Origin: Costus lasius
Lineage: Eukaryota > Streptophyta > Magnoliopsida > Zingiberales > Costaceae
Reading direction: 5' to 3'
Assembly (NCBI GenBank): GCA_027563935.2
Contig: CM050451.1
Location: 104,373,565 to 104,437,564 of the forward strand
DNA: 64,000 nt
Shown here one piece after another: positions 23,679-34,465 of the stretch. A program made the position numbers and the translations under genes. The notes under the pieces are model-generated. The model was not told where the DNA came from and made no database searches. It worked only from the letters and a program-made list of their open reading frames with translations. Each line of letters starts with the position of its first letter. Within the stretch, counting starts at the first letter, position 1.

Positions 23679-26600
23679 CGATCTAATCCACGGCCTCCGT
23701 AAAGAGATTCTCTATCTTCAAGCAACCATCAAAGACAAGAGAAATTAGGCCTGCAACATTCCAACGGCTTCTCGTCCTCACCTCCTGCGGCTGGTGAGAT
23801 CTGCATTTTTTTTCAGTTCTTAACTTTGGTGAAGCTGACGTAATCATCTTCCTTATGGATTCTGAAACTACTTCTGCATCCTCACAACAATCAAGTGGCT
23901 CCTCAAATCTATCTCTGTCGCTCAGTGGTGTTCCTGTATTACCACTTAAATTAACTAATGATAATTACTTGTTATGGAAGACTCAGTTTATTCCTCTCTT
24001 CCGAGTTCATAGATTTCTCGGTATTGTTGAAGGCACAGATCCCGTACCATCACCAACTGATCCAACCTTTCATGATTGGGTCACTAAAGACCAACTTATT
24101 CTTACTTGGATCAACGCAACACTGACAGAGAGTGTTTTTCCTATGGTGGTTGGTCTCAACTCTGCTCATGAGGTATGGACTGCACTTGCCCGAGCCTTTC
24201 AATCCAATTCTCGAGCTCATGTTTTACAACTTAAAAATCAGTTACACATGATTCAACGAGGGAGCGACTCTATTCATGAGTACATGCAAAGGATAAAAAC
24301 TGTTGCTAATAGCTTGGCTGCGATTGGAAATCCCATCTCTGATGCAGATTTGATTATGCATATTCTTAATGGACTAGGTCCAATATACGATAATCTTGTA
24401 CCAACCGTTACTACCCGTGTCGACGATCTTACACTTGAAGAGGTGCACGGAATGCTCTCCTCGCATGAACGACTACTTCAAATGAGGCATACGGACTTCT
24501 CTGCTCCTTCGCTTGACGCAAACTTTTCCACTCTCTCCATCAACAACACCACACGCTAGCGCAACACAACCATCCGCCACAAATAGCAACACTAGCCAAG
24601 GTCGTGGCTATAGTAACGGCAGTCGGGGTCGCGGACGAGCACGTGGCAGAGGCAGAGGAAGATGTCAAATCTGTTTCACTCCTGGGCACTATGTTCATGA
24701 ATGCAACAAAAGGTTTGACACAAACTTTGTTGGGGGCTTCTCTCAACCAAACACACAACTCCAGTATCATCCAAGGGCCTACTCAATGACTGCTTCCTCA
24801 TATAATACAAATGGGTCTCTACCTCCTCATGACTCTGCCTCATGGTATCCTGACTCAGGCGCAACCCATCACGTCACACCTCACCTTCAGGCCTTACAAG
24901 AAGCAGTTCCTTACGACGGTCTTGATGAAGTACACATCGGCAATGGTACATGTTTGCATATTACTCACATTGGAAACACATTACTCCCCTCATATGCTCA
25001 AGATCTTAACATGCGCAATGTCCTTTGTGTAGCATCTATAACTAAAAATCTTCTTTCCGTTCGTCAATTTTCTCATGATAACAATGTCTTCTTTGAATTT
25101 CATCCTAATGGGTGTTTTATAAAGGATCGCGCAACGGGGAGCACTCTTCTGCACAGAAAAGTTAAGAATGGTCTCTATCAAGTCTCCTCTTCATCCAAAG
25201 CTACCTTCCTGGGAGAACGCACCAGTTCATCATCCTGGCATGCCAGACTCGGTCATCCGTCTCTTCGCATAGTTAAGCAAATAATAAGCCATTATGGCCT
25301 CCCTACTCATCGCTCCACTTCTTCTCCAGTATGTGATGCATGTATGCAATCAAAATGTCATCGACTTCCTTTTTCTCCGTCTCTAAATAAAACTTTAGTG
25401 CCTTTGGAACTTATTTATTCAGACATTTGGGGACCTGCTCCAATTCTCTCCAATAATGGCTACTCCTATTATGTCTCTTTTATTGATCATCATAGCAGGT
25501 ATACTTGACTCTTCCTCATGAAGCGCAAGTCAGATCTGCTAGACATTTTCTGCCATTTTCAGAAACACGTGGAACGCTTTTTCAATAAAAAAATTCTAAG
25601 CGTTCATTCTGATTGGGGTGGGGAGTATCAAGCTTTGCATCGGCATCTCAATACTTCAGGCATTGCCCATAGCATCTCCTGCCCGCACACTCCTCAACAG
25701 AATGGTACCGCCGAACGCAAGCATCGTCATATCGTCGAAACAGCACTCGCTTTATTAAATCATGCATCTATCCCACTCAAATATTGGGATGCTGCTGTGA
25801 CTACTGCCGTCTACCTCATCAACCGCATTCCAACCCCTACTCTTCAAAACATCACACCTTTAGAACGACTCTACAATTGCGCCCCTAACTACAGTTTTCT
25901 TCGCACCTTTGGATGCGCATGCTATCCTCTCCTCAGACCTTACAATAAACACAAACTTCAACCTTGCTCCACCTTATGTGTTTTCATTGGCTACAGTAAT
26001 ATGCATCTTGGTTACCGCTGTCTACATGTACCATCTGGACGTATATGTATCTCTAGACATGTTATTTTTGATGAGTCTTCCTTTCCTTTTGCTACAGCCA
26101 CACAGCTCGGCTCGACGCCTACAACTTCTTCATCGGCGACTTCTTTGGGTCTTCTGGGCCCCGCTCCTCAGCTACCTCCTCCAGCCATACGCTTCACCAC
26201 TCCGGTTGACTCAAGCGTCAACTCTAGTAACGATGATCGCCAACACTCCACTACTCTCCACACCGATGCTGCTATCAACCCGGGCTCCCCTGCCAATCAT
26301 GATGATCATTCCACTCATCCATTCCACTCATCTATCCACAGATATCATTGACGCCTCAGGCTCCCCGGCAACCCCATTGTTGGCGCCCATATCATCAACC
26401 GCCCCTGTGTCGCCCATGTCCTCAGCTGACTCTGCGTCGCCACTCGACGCACTCGGGCTCTCACAGATATTTACAGGGACACTGCTCCCATCATCCTTCA
26501 AGCAAAGCTTCGCAGCAAACATCCTATACCGTCGATACTTGTCCATTCGGTTACTGTCAGTGAACCTAGCTGTTTTACTCAAGCATCGAAGGATCCTGCG

Positions 26601-27785
26601 TGGCGGGCTGCCATGGCGTCAGAATTTGATGCCCTCCTTCGCAATAGCACTTGGGCCTTGGTTCCACGCCACACCTCTATGAATGTCATCGATTGCAAAT
26701 GGATTTTTCGCCTTAAGCATCACGCTGATGGATCTATTGAACGACACAAGGCTCGACTCGTTGCTAAAGGCTATCGCCAAATTCCTGGTATCGATTTTAC
26801 TAACACTTTCAGTCCTGTTGTCAAAATTACAACCGTGTGATTATTACTAGCCATTGCCATCAGCTCCAACTGGCCTCTACGACAATTGGATGTCTCTAAT
26901 GCGTTCTTACATGGTCATGTCGAAGAAACTGTCTTTATGGAACAGCCCCCTAGCTTTATTCATCCTCAATTTCCTCACCATGTGTGCCTTCTTAAAAAGT
27001 CTCTATATGGCCTTCGTCAAGCCCCTCGCGCCTGGTTTCATCATTTGGCTGGATGGCTCCAACATCATGGCTTCGCTGGCTCGAAGACTGATACTTCTTT
27101 ATTCTATCGGTGTGATTCTTCTTCCCAAATTTATATCCTGGTATATGTTGACGACATCCTCGTGACCGGCAATGCCCCTTCTTTAATCGATGATTTGATC
27201 GTGAGCCTTGGCAATGAATTTGCGATTCGAGACCTTGGTGCGGCCCATTACTTTCTTGGCATCCAGTTATCTCAACACTCTTCTGGCTTTCACCTCAGTC
27301 AAAGCAAATATATCTTGGATCTTCTCACTCGCGCAAAGATGGATGGCTCTCGGCCCATTTCCACGCCTCTCGCCACTAAGTCGAAACTCAACTCCTCTTC
27401 TCCTATGGAAGATGCCACGTTATACCGCAGCACCGTTGGCGCCCTCCACTATGCAACAATCACGCGCCCTGATATTACGTATGCTGTGAATCGTGCATGT
27501 CAAGCCATGCATGCCCCTACTGTCCATCATTGGGAGAATGTCAAACGCATTCTCCGCTACTTAAAGGGAACCATTCTTCATGGCCTTCTCGTTCACCGAA
27601 CATCTTCGCGAGAGATTCATGCCTACAGTGATGCCGATTGGGCTGGCTCCCTTGAGGATCGGCGCTCCACAAGTGGTTTTGCCATCTTTCTTGGCACAAA
27701 CTTGATCTCCTGGACATCTAAAAAGTAGCCTACAGTCTCCCGGTCCAGCACCGAGGCTGAGTACAAGGCTCTTGCTAGAGGTGGC

Positions 27786-28005
27786 CAACGGGCCGGGCCG
27801 GCCCGCGGCCCGCACGACCCGGCACGACACGGGCCGGCCCGGGCACGGCCCGTTGACCAAGTCAACGGGCCGCGGGCGGCCCGCGGCCCGGCTCGGGCCG
27901 AGGGTCCGCGGCCCGCGGGCCGGGCCGGGCCGGGCCAGGCACGGCACGGACCCGTGCTCGGCACGGCACGCGGGCCGGCACGGGCACGGCACGCATGGTT
28001 TAGGC
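27786..28005. repeat. Left subterminal GC-rich repeat region of the hAT
   Basis: About 220 bp made of overlapping GGCCCGCGGGCC, CGGGCCGGGCC and GGCACGG words in both orientations. hAT transposases commonly bind subterminal repeats. Open frames across it on both strands are artefacts of composition. Confidence 0.85.
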
Positions 28006-28182
28006 GCCAACGGTAGAAAATTTGATTTTGGCATGTGTTTTTACCCAAATACCCCTATAACGGTTTGAAAAAATTTAAAAGTTAGGGATATAATTGTCTT
28101 TATGTTATAAAATTACCATTTTAGCCCCTTTTAATAATTAAAAATAGGGGATAAATATGTAAATTTACACCCAATTCATCCC

Positions 28183-28188
28183 TATAAA
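28183..28188 (+). promoter_or_regulatory. Putative TATA box of the hAT transposase
   Basis: TATAAA in CCCTATAAATTGACC lies about 430 bp before the ATG, with a pyrimidine-rich leader after it. It is the best TATA candidate between the subterminal repeats and the coding region. Confidence 0.5.
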
Positions 28189-28352
28189 TTGACCCCCCAA
28201 CCCTCTCATTTCTTCACACAAGTTTCCAATTAACTTTGGATTACTTTCTCATTCTCTCTTAATACTCTCTTAATCTCTTTTCTAAGTCTTGAGTTTCAAT
28301 TAGCCATCAAGATTTCAAAGCTCCCTCGGTCTAGTCACGTGGAGAAGATCAA

Positions 28353-28605
28353 GTAAGTAGTAAATTAATTTACTTTTAGTCTTTTATAATGTAATTGTAC
28401 TTAAATTTAAATTATTCTAATATAAATTTTTTTCATAATTATGTTTAAATTAAGGTTGTTGAAGGCTGAAACATCAACTTCTTAGTTCTTATTAAGCGAT
28501 CTTCAAACACGTGATAAGGTAATTTTTTAATGTATAATTTATTATTAGTAAGTATTTAATCTTATTTTTTAAATTTTTTTGGCTAACTTTTAATATTATA
28601 TGTAG
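28353..28605 (+). other. Probable intron in the transposase 5' UTR
   Basis: A strong donor (GATCAA/GTAAGTAG at 28,353) and an acceptor (TTATATGTAG ending 28,605) bracket very AT-rich sequence. Splicing would leave the ATG five bases into the second exon. Confidence 0.45.
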
Positions 28606-28610
28606 AATTA

Positions 28611-30749
28611 ATGGCGGGATTGAACAATACATGGGATCTTTTGCCATGGGAGATTGAGGCATTCGAGCAAGAGCTAATGGGGACAAGTACTAACCCCGTT
28701 ATGCCACCCGATCAAGATCAAGATGCCAACCCTCCGCCTTACGACCCAAATCAACAACAGCAAGATCATGTTGAATTTGAGCCTACTAACACTATGCAGG
28801 GAGAGGAGGGATGCAGTGCAAACCCTCACGAGTCTACTGCGTCGGGCTCAAGAAAACGCACGAGCGACGTTTGGAAGAGCTTCGATGTGGTGATGATCAA
28901 CGGCGAAGAAAGAGCCAGCTGCAAGAAATGCAAAAAAGTCCTGACTTGCAAATCATCGGGTGGAACTGGTCATTTGACTCGCCACATCAAAAGCCATCAA
29001 ACTCAAATCAATCGTGCACAGGCTACTCTCAACCTTTCCTCTAGTTCTTTTGAAGTTTTTAATTATTCTACTGAAGTTCTTAGAAAAGAATTAGCTAAAT
29101 TTATTGTTTGGGATGAACAACCATTTTCTTTAGCAGAAAATTATAAATTTGAAAAATTTATACATAAATCACTACAACCTAAATATAGAAAAATAAGTAG
29201 ACAAACCATGCGTAGGGATGCTATAAAATTTTTTTCTGAATATAAAACTAATCTTTTACAAGTTTTAATTACATTAACTTCTTGTCTTTCTTTAACATCT
29301 GATATTTGGACCAGTAATCATTCTGATCAGTCATACATGTGTATTACGGCACATTGGATAGATAGTGATTTTTTTATACAAAAAAGAATTATTGCATTTA
29401 AAATTTTTGAATTTCCTCATACTGCAAATGCTATAGTTAGACAATTTCATAGCATTTTACATTCATATAATATAATTAATAAAATTTTTTCAATTAGTTT
29501 TGATAATGCAAGTAATAATGATAGTGCAATTGATAAATTAAAAAGATTGTTAAATCCAATATTTAATGGTGCTTTTTTTCATATACGATGTGCATGCCAT
29601 ATTCTAAACTTATGTGTTCAAGATGGAATAAGAGAAGTAGATGAACATGTAACTAAATTAAGAAATGCTGTTAGATTTGTTACTTCTTCTACTTCTAGAA
29701 ATCAAGATTTTAGACAAACATGTAAATCTTATGGTTTGTCATATAAAAAATTTAAACTTGATATTAAAACACGATGGAATTCTACTTATGATATGCTAAC
29801 AACATGTTTTCCATTTAAGGATCCTCTTACATTATTTTATAATGAAAGAATGCCTGATGGAAACATTGAAGAAAATGATTGGGATAAAGCAAAATTATTA
29901 CATAAAATTTTAGAAATTTTTTATAATGCTAGCACTCATTTATCTGGTGTTTATTATCCTACATCATGTTTAATTTTAGAACATTTAGTTTTAATTAGTG
30001 AAATGTTTTCTCAATATAGACATGATGAAAATGTTTTTCAAGTAATTTTTAAAATGGAAACAAAATTTAAAAAATATTGGAAAAATATATCTCCTTTATA
30101 TTGTTTAGCTTCAATTATGGATCCTAGATTAAAATTAGAAGGTGTTCATATTTTATTAGATGAATATTATAGAAATATGGAACTTGAAGGAGTAGATGAG
30201 AAAAAAAATGAAATTTCTACCTTATTAGATGAAATGTATAATGTTTATAATTTAAAATTTGGACATACAATGAATCCAACATCCTCTCAAACTAATGTAT
30301 CTACTAGTAGTAAAAATATTACAGGAAGAATACGCTCAATTTTAAATAGAAAAGGAACATCAACAAGTAGATCTAGTAATTTTAATGAATTAACATTTTT
30401 TTTAGAAAATAATCATACATCTTTACTCACAGAAGAACAAATAGATAATTTTGATATTTTATCATGGTGGAGATCACAAGGAAAATCATATCCTGTGGTT
30501 TCTGCCATGGCACGTGATCTACTAACTCCTCCGGTGTCTACTGTAGCATCGGAGTCTTGTTTTAGTGCAGGCGGCAGGGTGCTGGACGAGAAGCGAAGCC
30601 GAATGAACGAAGAAAGCGTGGAAATGTGTATTTGTCTTAAAGATTGGCTAGATGCTGAAGATCGTCTTCAAGATAAAGGTGGTCATTCAACTTCATCGGA
30701 TAATGATGAACAAAGTCTTGGAAGTGCAAGCGGAAGCACCAATGGATAA
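28611..30749 (+). CDS. hAT transposase (BED zinc finger, RICESLEEPER/Ac type)
   Basis: 712 residues, single exon, no frameshift or stop. The N-terminus is Gln/Pro-rich. A BED-type zinc finger lies at about residues 85-130 (Cys104, Cys107, His125, His129). The RNase H-like catalytic region carries SDIWTS (Asp231), SFDNASNND (Asp298), CACHILNL (about 328-334) and TRWNSTYDML (about 388-396). The hAT dimerisation domain is at about 595-680, with LSWWR, YPVVSAMARDLL and STVASESCFSAGGR. The family excises and reinserts elements ending in its cognate inverted repeats and makes 8-bp duplications, as seen here. The coding part is strikingly AT-rich from about codon 145 to 625, unlike the GC-rich ends. 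I use the ATG at 28,611, the first in frame after the leader. Possible domestication is unlikely because the element ends are intact. Confidence 0.95.
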   Translation: MAGLNNTWDLLPWEIEAFEQELMGTSTNPVMPPDQDQDANPPPYDPNQQQQDHVEFEPTNTMQGEEGCSANPHESTASGSRKRTSDVWKSFDVVMINGEERASCKKCKKVLTCKSSGGTGHLTRHIKSHQTQINRAQATLNLSSSSFEVFNYSTEVLRKELAKFIVWDEQPFSLAENYKFEKFIHKSLQPKYRKISRQTMRRDAIKFFSEYKTNLLQVLITLTSCLSLTSDIWTSNHSDQSYMCITAHWIDSDFFIQKRIIAFKIFEFPHTANAIVRQFHSILHSYNIINKIFSISFDNASNNDSAIDKLKRLLNPIFNGAFFHIRCACHILNLCVQDGIREVDEHVTKLRNAVRFVTSSTSRNQDFRQTCKSYGLSYKKFKLDIKTRWNSTYDMLTTCFPFKDPLTLFYNERMPDGNIEENDWDKAKLLHKILEIFYNASTHLSGVYYPTSCLILEHLVLISEMFSQYRHDENVFQVIFKMETKFKKYWKNISPLYCLASIMDPRLKLEGVHILLDEYYRNMELEGVDEKKNEISTLLDEMYNVYNLKFGHTMNPTSSQTNVSTSSKNITGRIRSILNRKGTSTSRSSNFNELTFFLENNHTSLLTEEQIDNFDILSWWRSQGKSYPVVSAMARDLLTPPVSTVASESCFSAGGRVLDEKRSRMNEESVEMCICLKDWLDAEDRLQDKGGHSTSSDNDEQSLGSASGSTNG

Positions 30750-30765
30750 ACGTTGTAATAAATAA

Positions 30766-30836
30766 TTATAAAAAAAGTTGTAAAAAAGTTGTAGAAAGAG
30801 TTGTAGAAAGAGTTGTAAAAAGAGTTGTAAAAAGAG
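30766..30836. repeat. Short AAAGAGTTGTA tandem repeats after the transposase
   Basis: Five or six diverged copies of a 13-16-bp unit containing GTTGTA separate the transposase stop from the right half of the element. They probably belong to the 3' UTR. Confidence 0.75.
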
Positions 30837-31027
30837 AACTACGTAGACCTGATTCCTCCTTTGAGTGGGATACGTAGGCAGCCTGTAATGGGTCCGGTCT
30901 AAAATATATAAAAGTTTAACATTTTTTCAAAAATTTGTGTAATATACATTCTTAATTTTTTTTTATTTTTCACTTTTTATATATTTTAATTAAGTAATTT
31001 ACTTATTAAAATATTTTTTTTTAAATT

Positions 31028-31365
31028 CGGCCCACGGGCCAAATCCGGCCCACGGGCCAAATCCGGCCCACGGGCCAAAACCGGGCCGGGCCCAACACGG
31101 CCCGCGTGCCTAATTGGGCCCGTTGGGCCGTATTTGACCCACGTGCCGCTGTTAGCCCGCGGGGCCGTGCCAGGCCCGCGTGCCGGATCTGGCCCGCGGG
31201 CCGGATTCGTGCCCACGGCACGCCTAATCGTGCCGCGTGCCGTGCCGGGCCGGGCGAAATTTCAGCCGTGCCGTGCCCGGCACGGCACGATTACAATCGG
31301 GCCCTGCCTGGCACGGCCCGATTTCTGGCGGGCCGAGGCGGGCCCGGGCCCGGGCACGGCCCATG
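31028..31365. repeat. Right subterminal GC-rich repeat region of the hAT
   Basis: About 340 bp with a threefold CGGCCCACGGGCCAAAT repeat at 31,028-31,080 followed by GGCACGGC and CCGCGTGCC words. It mirrors the composition of the left end. Reading frames through it have no meaning. Confidence 0.85.
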
Positions 31366-31700
31366 GCCACCTCTAGCTCTTGCTAACACAACAGTTGAAG
31401 TCATCTGGATCCAGTCTCTTCTCACCGAACTTCACTTGTCCTCCACTCTGACTCCGACTCTCTGGTGCAACAACATTGGTGCTACCTATCTCGCAGCCAA
31501 TCCTGTATTTCATGCCCAGACTAAGCACATTGAGATTGATTTTCACTTTGTCCGTGAACGCGTCGCCAGTAAACAACTAACTATATCTTTTATATCCACT
31601 CGCGATCAACTTGCAGATATCTTCACCAAACCTCTCTCTCGGGTACGCTTTCAGCAACTGAAGGACAAGCTCCACGTCGTAGCCCCTCCCGTTGAGCTTG

Positions 31701-31708
31701 TGGGGGAG
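31701..31708 (+). other. Polypurine tract of the first Copia element
   Basis: TGGGGGAG immediately precedes the 3' LTR, the expected site of plus-strand priming. Confidence 0.9.
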
Positions 31709-32043
31709 TGTGAACGCAAATCCAGTAAGCCAGCACTACTGCCTAATCCAACAGATTACAAAAGCAATCATAGCACTGAAGATTCGGAAAAGGATAAACA
31801 ATCTGCATTGGCTCTGTTTCCCAATGAAGCCGGATGACCTTCTAAGAAAACGTGATTGACCTTCCAAGTAAACGTGATTAACAATCATGTGTTGATATCA
31901 ATTGTAAATATACTAACAAATCTGTATCTCATAGATTTATAAATACTCCTGTAAAGAGTCATTCGAACATAACAAAGAAATAGAAAATAATTCTTTTCTT
32001 CTCTCGTCTCTACTCTGTCCTCTTCACCTTCACAAACTTTACA
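31709..32043 (+). repeat. 3' LTR of the first Copia element
   Basis: 335 bp, same ends and length as the 5' LTR. Seven substitutions separate the two copies by my count (six transitions, one transversion). Confidence 0.96.
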
Positions 32044-32048
32044 CTTCC

Positions 32049-32862
32049 CATCGCTGGTGACCACTCGTCTCCTTCGCCCATCACCGAGTCGTCGGCAAGG
32101 CGCCGAACACAACGATGGAATCCCAAATCACATCCGTTCGCGTGGTGACGACAAAGTGGGATTTAGGATTTTTTTATTTTATTTTTTTTAAAATTTTTTT
32201 ACTAGGTATTAATAAATATGAATTTTTAAAATTAAAATAATAAAAAATTATAAAAACAAGAGAATAAATATATACAAGAAAATAAATATTTCTATCTAAA
32301 TTAATAATCTATAATAAAAATTAAATTATAGAGTTTATTAGCATGCAATAAGTGTAGGTAAAATTTATATTTATAATGTATTATGATTATTTTTTAAAAT
32401 TTTATATATTATGTATGTGCACTTAGGAAATTCTTAAAAAAAATTAATTCTTGAAAAAATTTTAAATTTAAAAATTTATATTTGTATGATTATTTTTTAA
32501 AAATTAAAAATTAGAGAATTATTGAAAAAAATTATCTATTTTAAGCTTAAATTCATGTATTTAATAGTCTAAAAAATATTTATTATTGTGTTAGGTAATT
32601 TTATATTTCATATATACTTTTATATTAAAAAAAATTAATTTCTATTATAGATTATAAATATTTTCTTAATAGAACCAAACAACATAGTACATCAGCTCTA
32701 ATTGTTGATCAGACCAGCTAAAATACTCAAACAGCCTCAACTTTCCCAACCAGCTCTGGTCAAACCAGCCAAAAGCTAGAAGCTCCAGCCACCCTAAGCT
32801 GGCCCTCTGCTTTTTAATTAAAAGCATGGTCTCCTCATCTATCGTTCACACATCTTGAAGCG
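32049..32862. other. Non-coding stretch between the Copia and the inverted-repeat element
   Basis: The first 110 bp resume the GC-rich sequence split by the Copia element. From 32,160 to 32,660 it is strongly AT-rich. At 32,670-32,790 there are repeated ACCAGC/CAGCC words that may be a miniature element. No gene is visible. Confidence 0.5.
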
Positions 32863-34240
32863 TGGTTTAAAACTCAAATCTTAAAGCAACCAAGATGAAG
32901 ACTTAACCCTGGTTAAGCTCTTTTACTTTTATGCTGTGGTTTGAAAAAAAAAATCAAAATTATTCTTCTCCCCGAAGCTTGCCCTAGAAATCATCCCTTT
33001 TTTTCTCCCTATCCCACTCCATCGCCCAACGAGAACGAGCCCAACCTCTTCTCCAGCGAAATGGCGGCGATGAATGCAGTCTCAATCACATCATTTTTTT
33101 TTTTTGCTCTCCTAGCCAAGTTACCATCCTTACTTTCTCTTTTGATATTTCTCCTATTAGCTTATCTTGGGACCGTAGCAAATGGTGGCTGGATGACAAC
33201 TGCATCTGTTCTTCTCGATATATGATCAAGTTGAGTTTATTAAGTGTTACATCTCGAGCAAATCTCATTCCTGTCAAAAAGGGAATTGATAAAATTATGT
33301 AGAAGCTAGTTGAAAAACTAGAGAAGAAAGCAAGGCTTGTAAAGGGACGTGGTGTTATTAAAGGTAAAGTATCTATTTATTTATATGATTTTTAGTTATT
33401 TCATATGCAAATAAATGGTATCCAATCTAAAAAAAGCCATCAAAATATTGTACGTGGAATTTTTTATTATCTTTTTACATGAAGTCATGCCTATGTTTAG
33501 CCTTTAGTAATGGATGTAGAAAATATCTCTTGGTACAGTAGATTTTTTTCTTATTTTTTTCATTATGGTTTGATAATCTAGCTATCATACAACGTGGAAT
33601 ATGACATATATTTTGTAGAATATATTACAAATTAATCTCAATTTATGTTTAAACTTTAGAAATAGATGTAGAATATATTCGCTATAGTGTTTTTTTCTAT
33701 TTATTTTTTTGGATATTTTAGCCATCATCTAATTTCGTGGAATATAACCTATATTTTGTAGAATATGCTACAAATTAATCCCATTTGATGTTTAATCTTT
33801 AGTAATAGATGTAGGATATACCTATTTAGTATTGTTTTCATATCTAGGTACTTGAGATTCTTTATTTTTCTATGCTATTGTAGATTCAATAACACCGCGT
33901 CCAGCCACCATTTGTGGTGATCCCAAGATAACCTAATAGGAGAAACATCAAAAAAACGAAGGTAGAGGCGGTAACTTGGCTAGAAGAGCAAAACAGAATA
34001 ATGCGATCGAGACTGCATTCGCTGCTGCTATTACGCTAGAGAAGAGGCTTGGCTCGTTCTCGTCGGGCGATGGAGTGAGACGGAGAAAAAAGGAATGATT
34101 TCTAAGATAAGATTAGGAAAGAAAGGATGATTTCATTTTTTTTTTAAACCACAGCTTAAGCTTAAAAGTAAACGAGTTTTAACCAGAGTTAAGTCTTCTT
34201 CTTAGTTGCTTTATGATTCGAATTTTAAAAACTAAAACCA
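32863..34240. mobile_element. Long-terminal-inverted-repeat element, Mutator-like (non-autonomous)
   Basis: A left arm at about 32,863-33,194 and a right arm at about 33,900-34,240 are reverse complements of each other over about 330 bp with modest divergence. Ends read GGTTT...AAACC. The 700-bp centre is AT-rich and has no transposase. Long arms of this kind are typical of Mutator-like elements or foldback elements. I could not find the 9-11-bp target duplication, so the class is inferred. The arms hold a leader-like stretch with ATGGCGGCGATGAATGCAGTC and an open frame (32,941-33,225) rich in Leu; this may be a captured gene fragment or chance. Confidence 0.75.
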
Positions 34241-34288
34241 TTTTTTAGTTTTCCTCTAATTAGCCCGCCACTACGTAGGAACCTTGGC

Positions 34289-34426
34289 GACGTGCCACGT
34301 CCACGACGTATTACGATCCCCGACCATGCACCCTCCACGTGTTTCCCTTCGTGGCACCATGTCATGCATGGACGCGAATCTATCCTCATCAGTTCATTCG
34401 ACTCCATCTCTTACACTATATATTTA
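34289..34426 (+). promoter_or_regulatory. ABRE/G-box cluster and TATA box of the LTI65-like gene
   Basis: GACGTG (34,289-34,294), CCACGTCC (34,295-34,302) and a perfect CACGTG inside CCACGTGT (34,336-34,341) lie upstream of a TATA box, CTATATATTTA (34,416-34,426). The ATG is about 40-50 bp below the TATA box. ACGTG cores in pairs are the hallmark of ABA-responsive promoters, which fits the gene. Confidence 0.75.
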
Positions 34427-34465
34427 TCTCTTCTCCTTCCTCAATAGTTCAATCCTGAAAATTAA

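Larger units (their letters stand above)
27776..31375 (+). mobile_element. hAT DNA transposon (3,600 bp), structurally intact
   Basis: Ends are TAGAGGTGGCCA and its exact reverse complement TGGCCACCTCTA. The 8-bp duplication GCTCTTGC flanks it (27,768-27,775 and 31,376-31,383). Removing the element and one duplication copy restores the reading of the surrounding Copia RNase H, so the boundaries are secure. It encodes one uninterrupted transposase and has GC-rich subterminal regions. All parts expected of an autonomous Ac-like hAT are present. Activity cannot be judged from one copy. Confidence 0.97.
23855..31837 (+). pseudogene. Copia gag-pol, disrupted
   Basis: Gag opens at 23,855 with a UBN2-like region (about 23,940-24,450). 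The frame shifts between 24,513 and 24,559. The downstream frame carries a CCHC knuckle (CQICFTPGHYVHEC), the protease motif DSGATHH, an integrase zinc finger and core, reverse transcriptase with the YVDD box (about 27,145) and RNase H. In-frame stops lie at 25,506-25,508, 26,838-26,840 and 27,726-27,728. A pair of compensating shifts affects the linker near 26,330-26,500, where the main frame also meets a TGA at 26,349. The hAT insertion (27,776-31,375) splits RNase H; after it the frame resumes and reads into the 3' LTR. The element cannot make its own proteins. Confidence 0.93.
23332..32043 (+). mobile_element. Ty1/Copia LTR retrotransposon, decayed, carrying a nested hAT
   Basis: Two 335-bp LTRs (23,332-23,666 and 31,709-32,043) start TGTGAACGC and end TTTACA. 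They are flanked by CTTCC on both sides (23,327-23,331 and 32,044-32,048). A Met-tRNA-type primer site follows the 5' LTR and a purine tract precedes the 3' LTR. Domain order gag, protease, integrase, reverse transcriptase, RNase H is that of Copia. The LTRs differ at seven positions by my count (about 2.1 percent), which suggests a fairly recent insertion. The gag style and short LTRs would fit the Ale/Retrofit lineage, which I infer only weakly. A 3.6-kb hAT element sits inside RNase H. Confidence 0.96.

Noticed and set aside
24513..24559. Programmed frameshift between Copia gag and pol
   Set aside because: Plant Copia elements normally use one frame, and this copy has other frame breaks and stops. 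A plain indel explains it; no slippery site with a downstream structure is evident.
27561..28068. Pro/Arg/Gly-rich frames on both strands
   Set aside because: They cross the Copia/hAT boundary and the GC-rich subterminal repeats.
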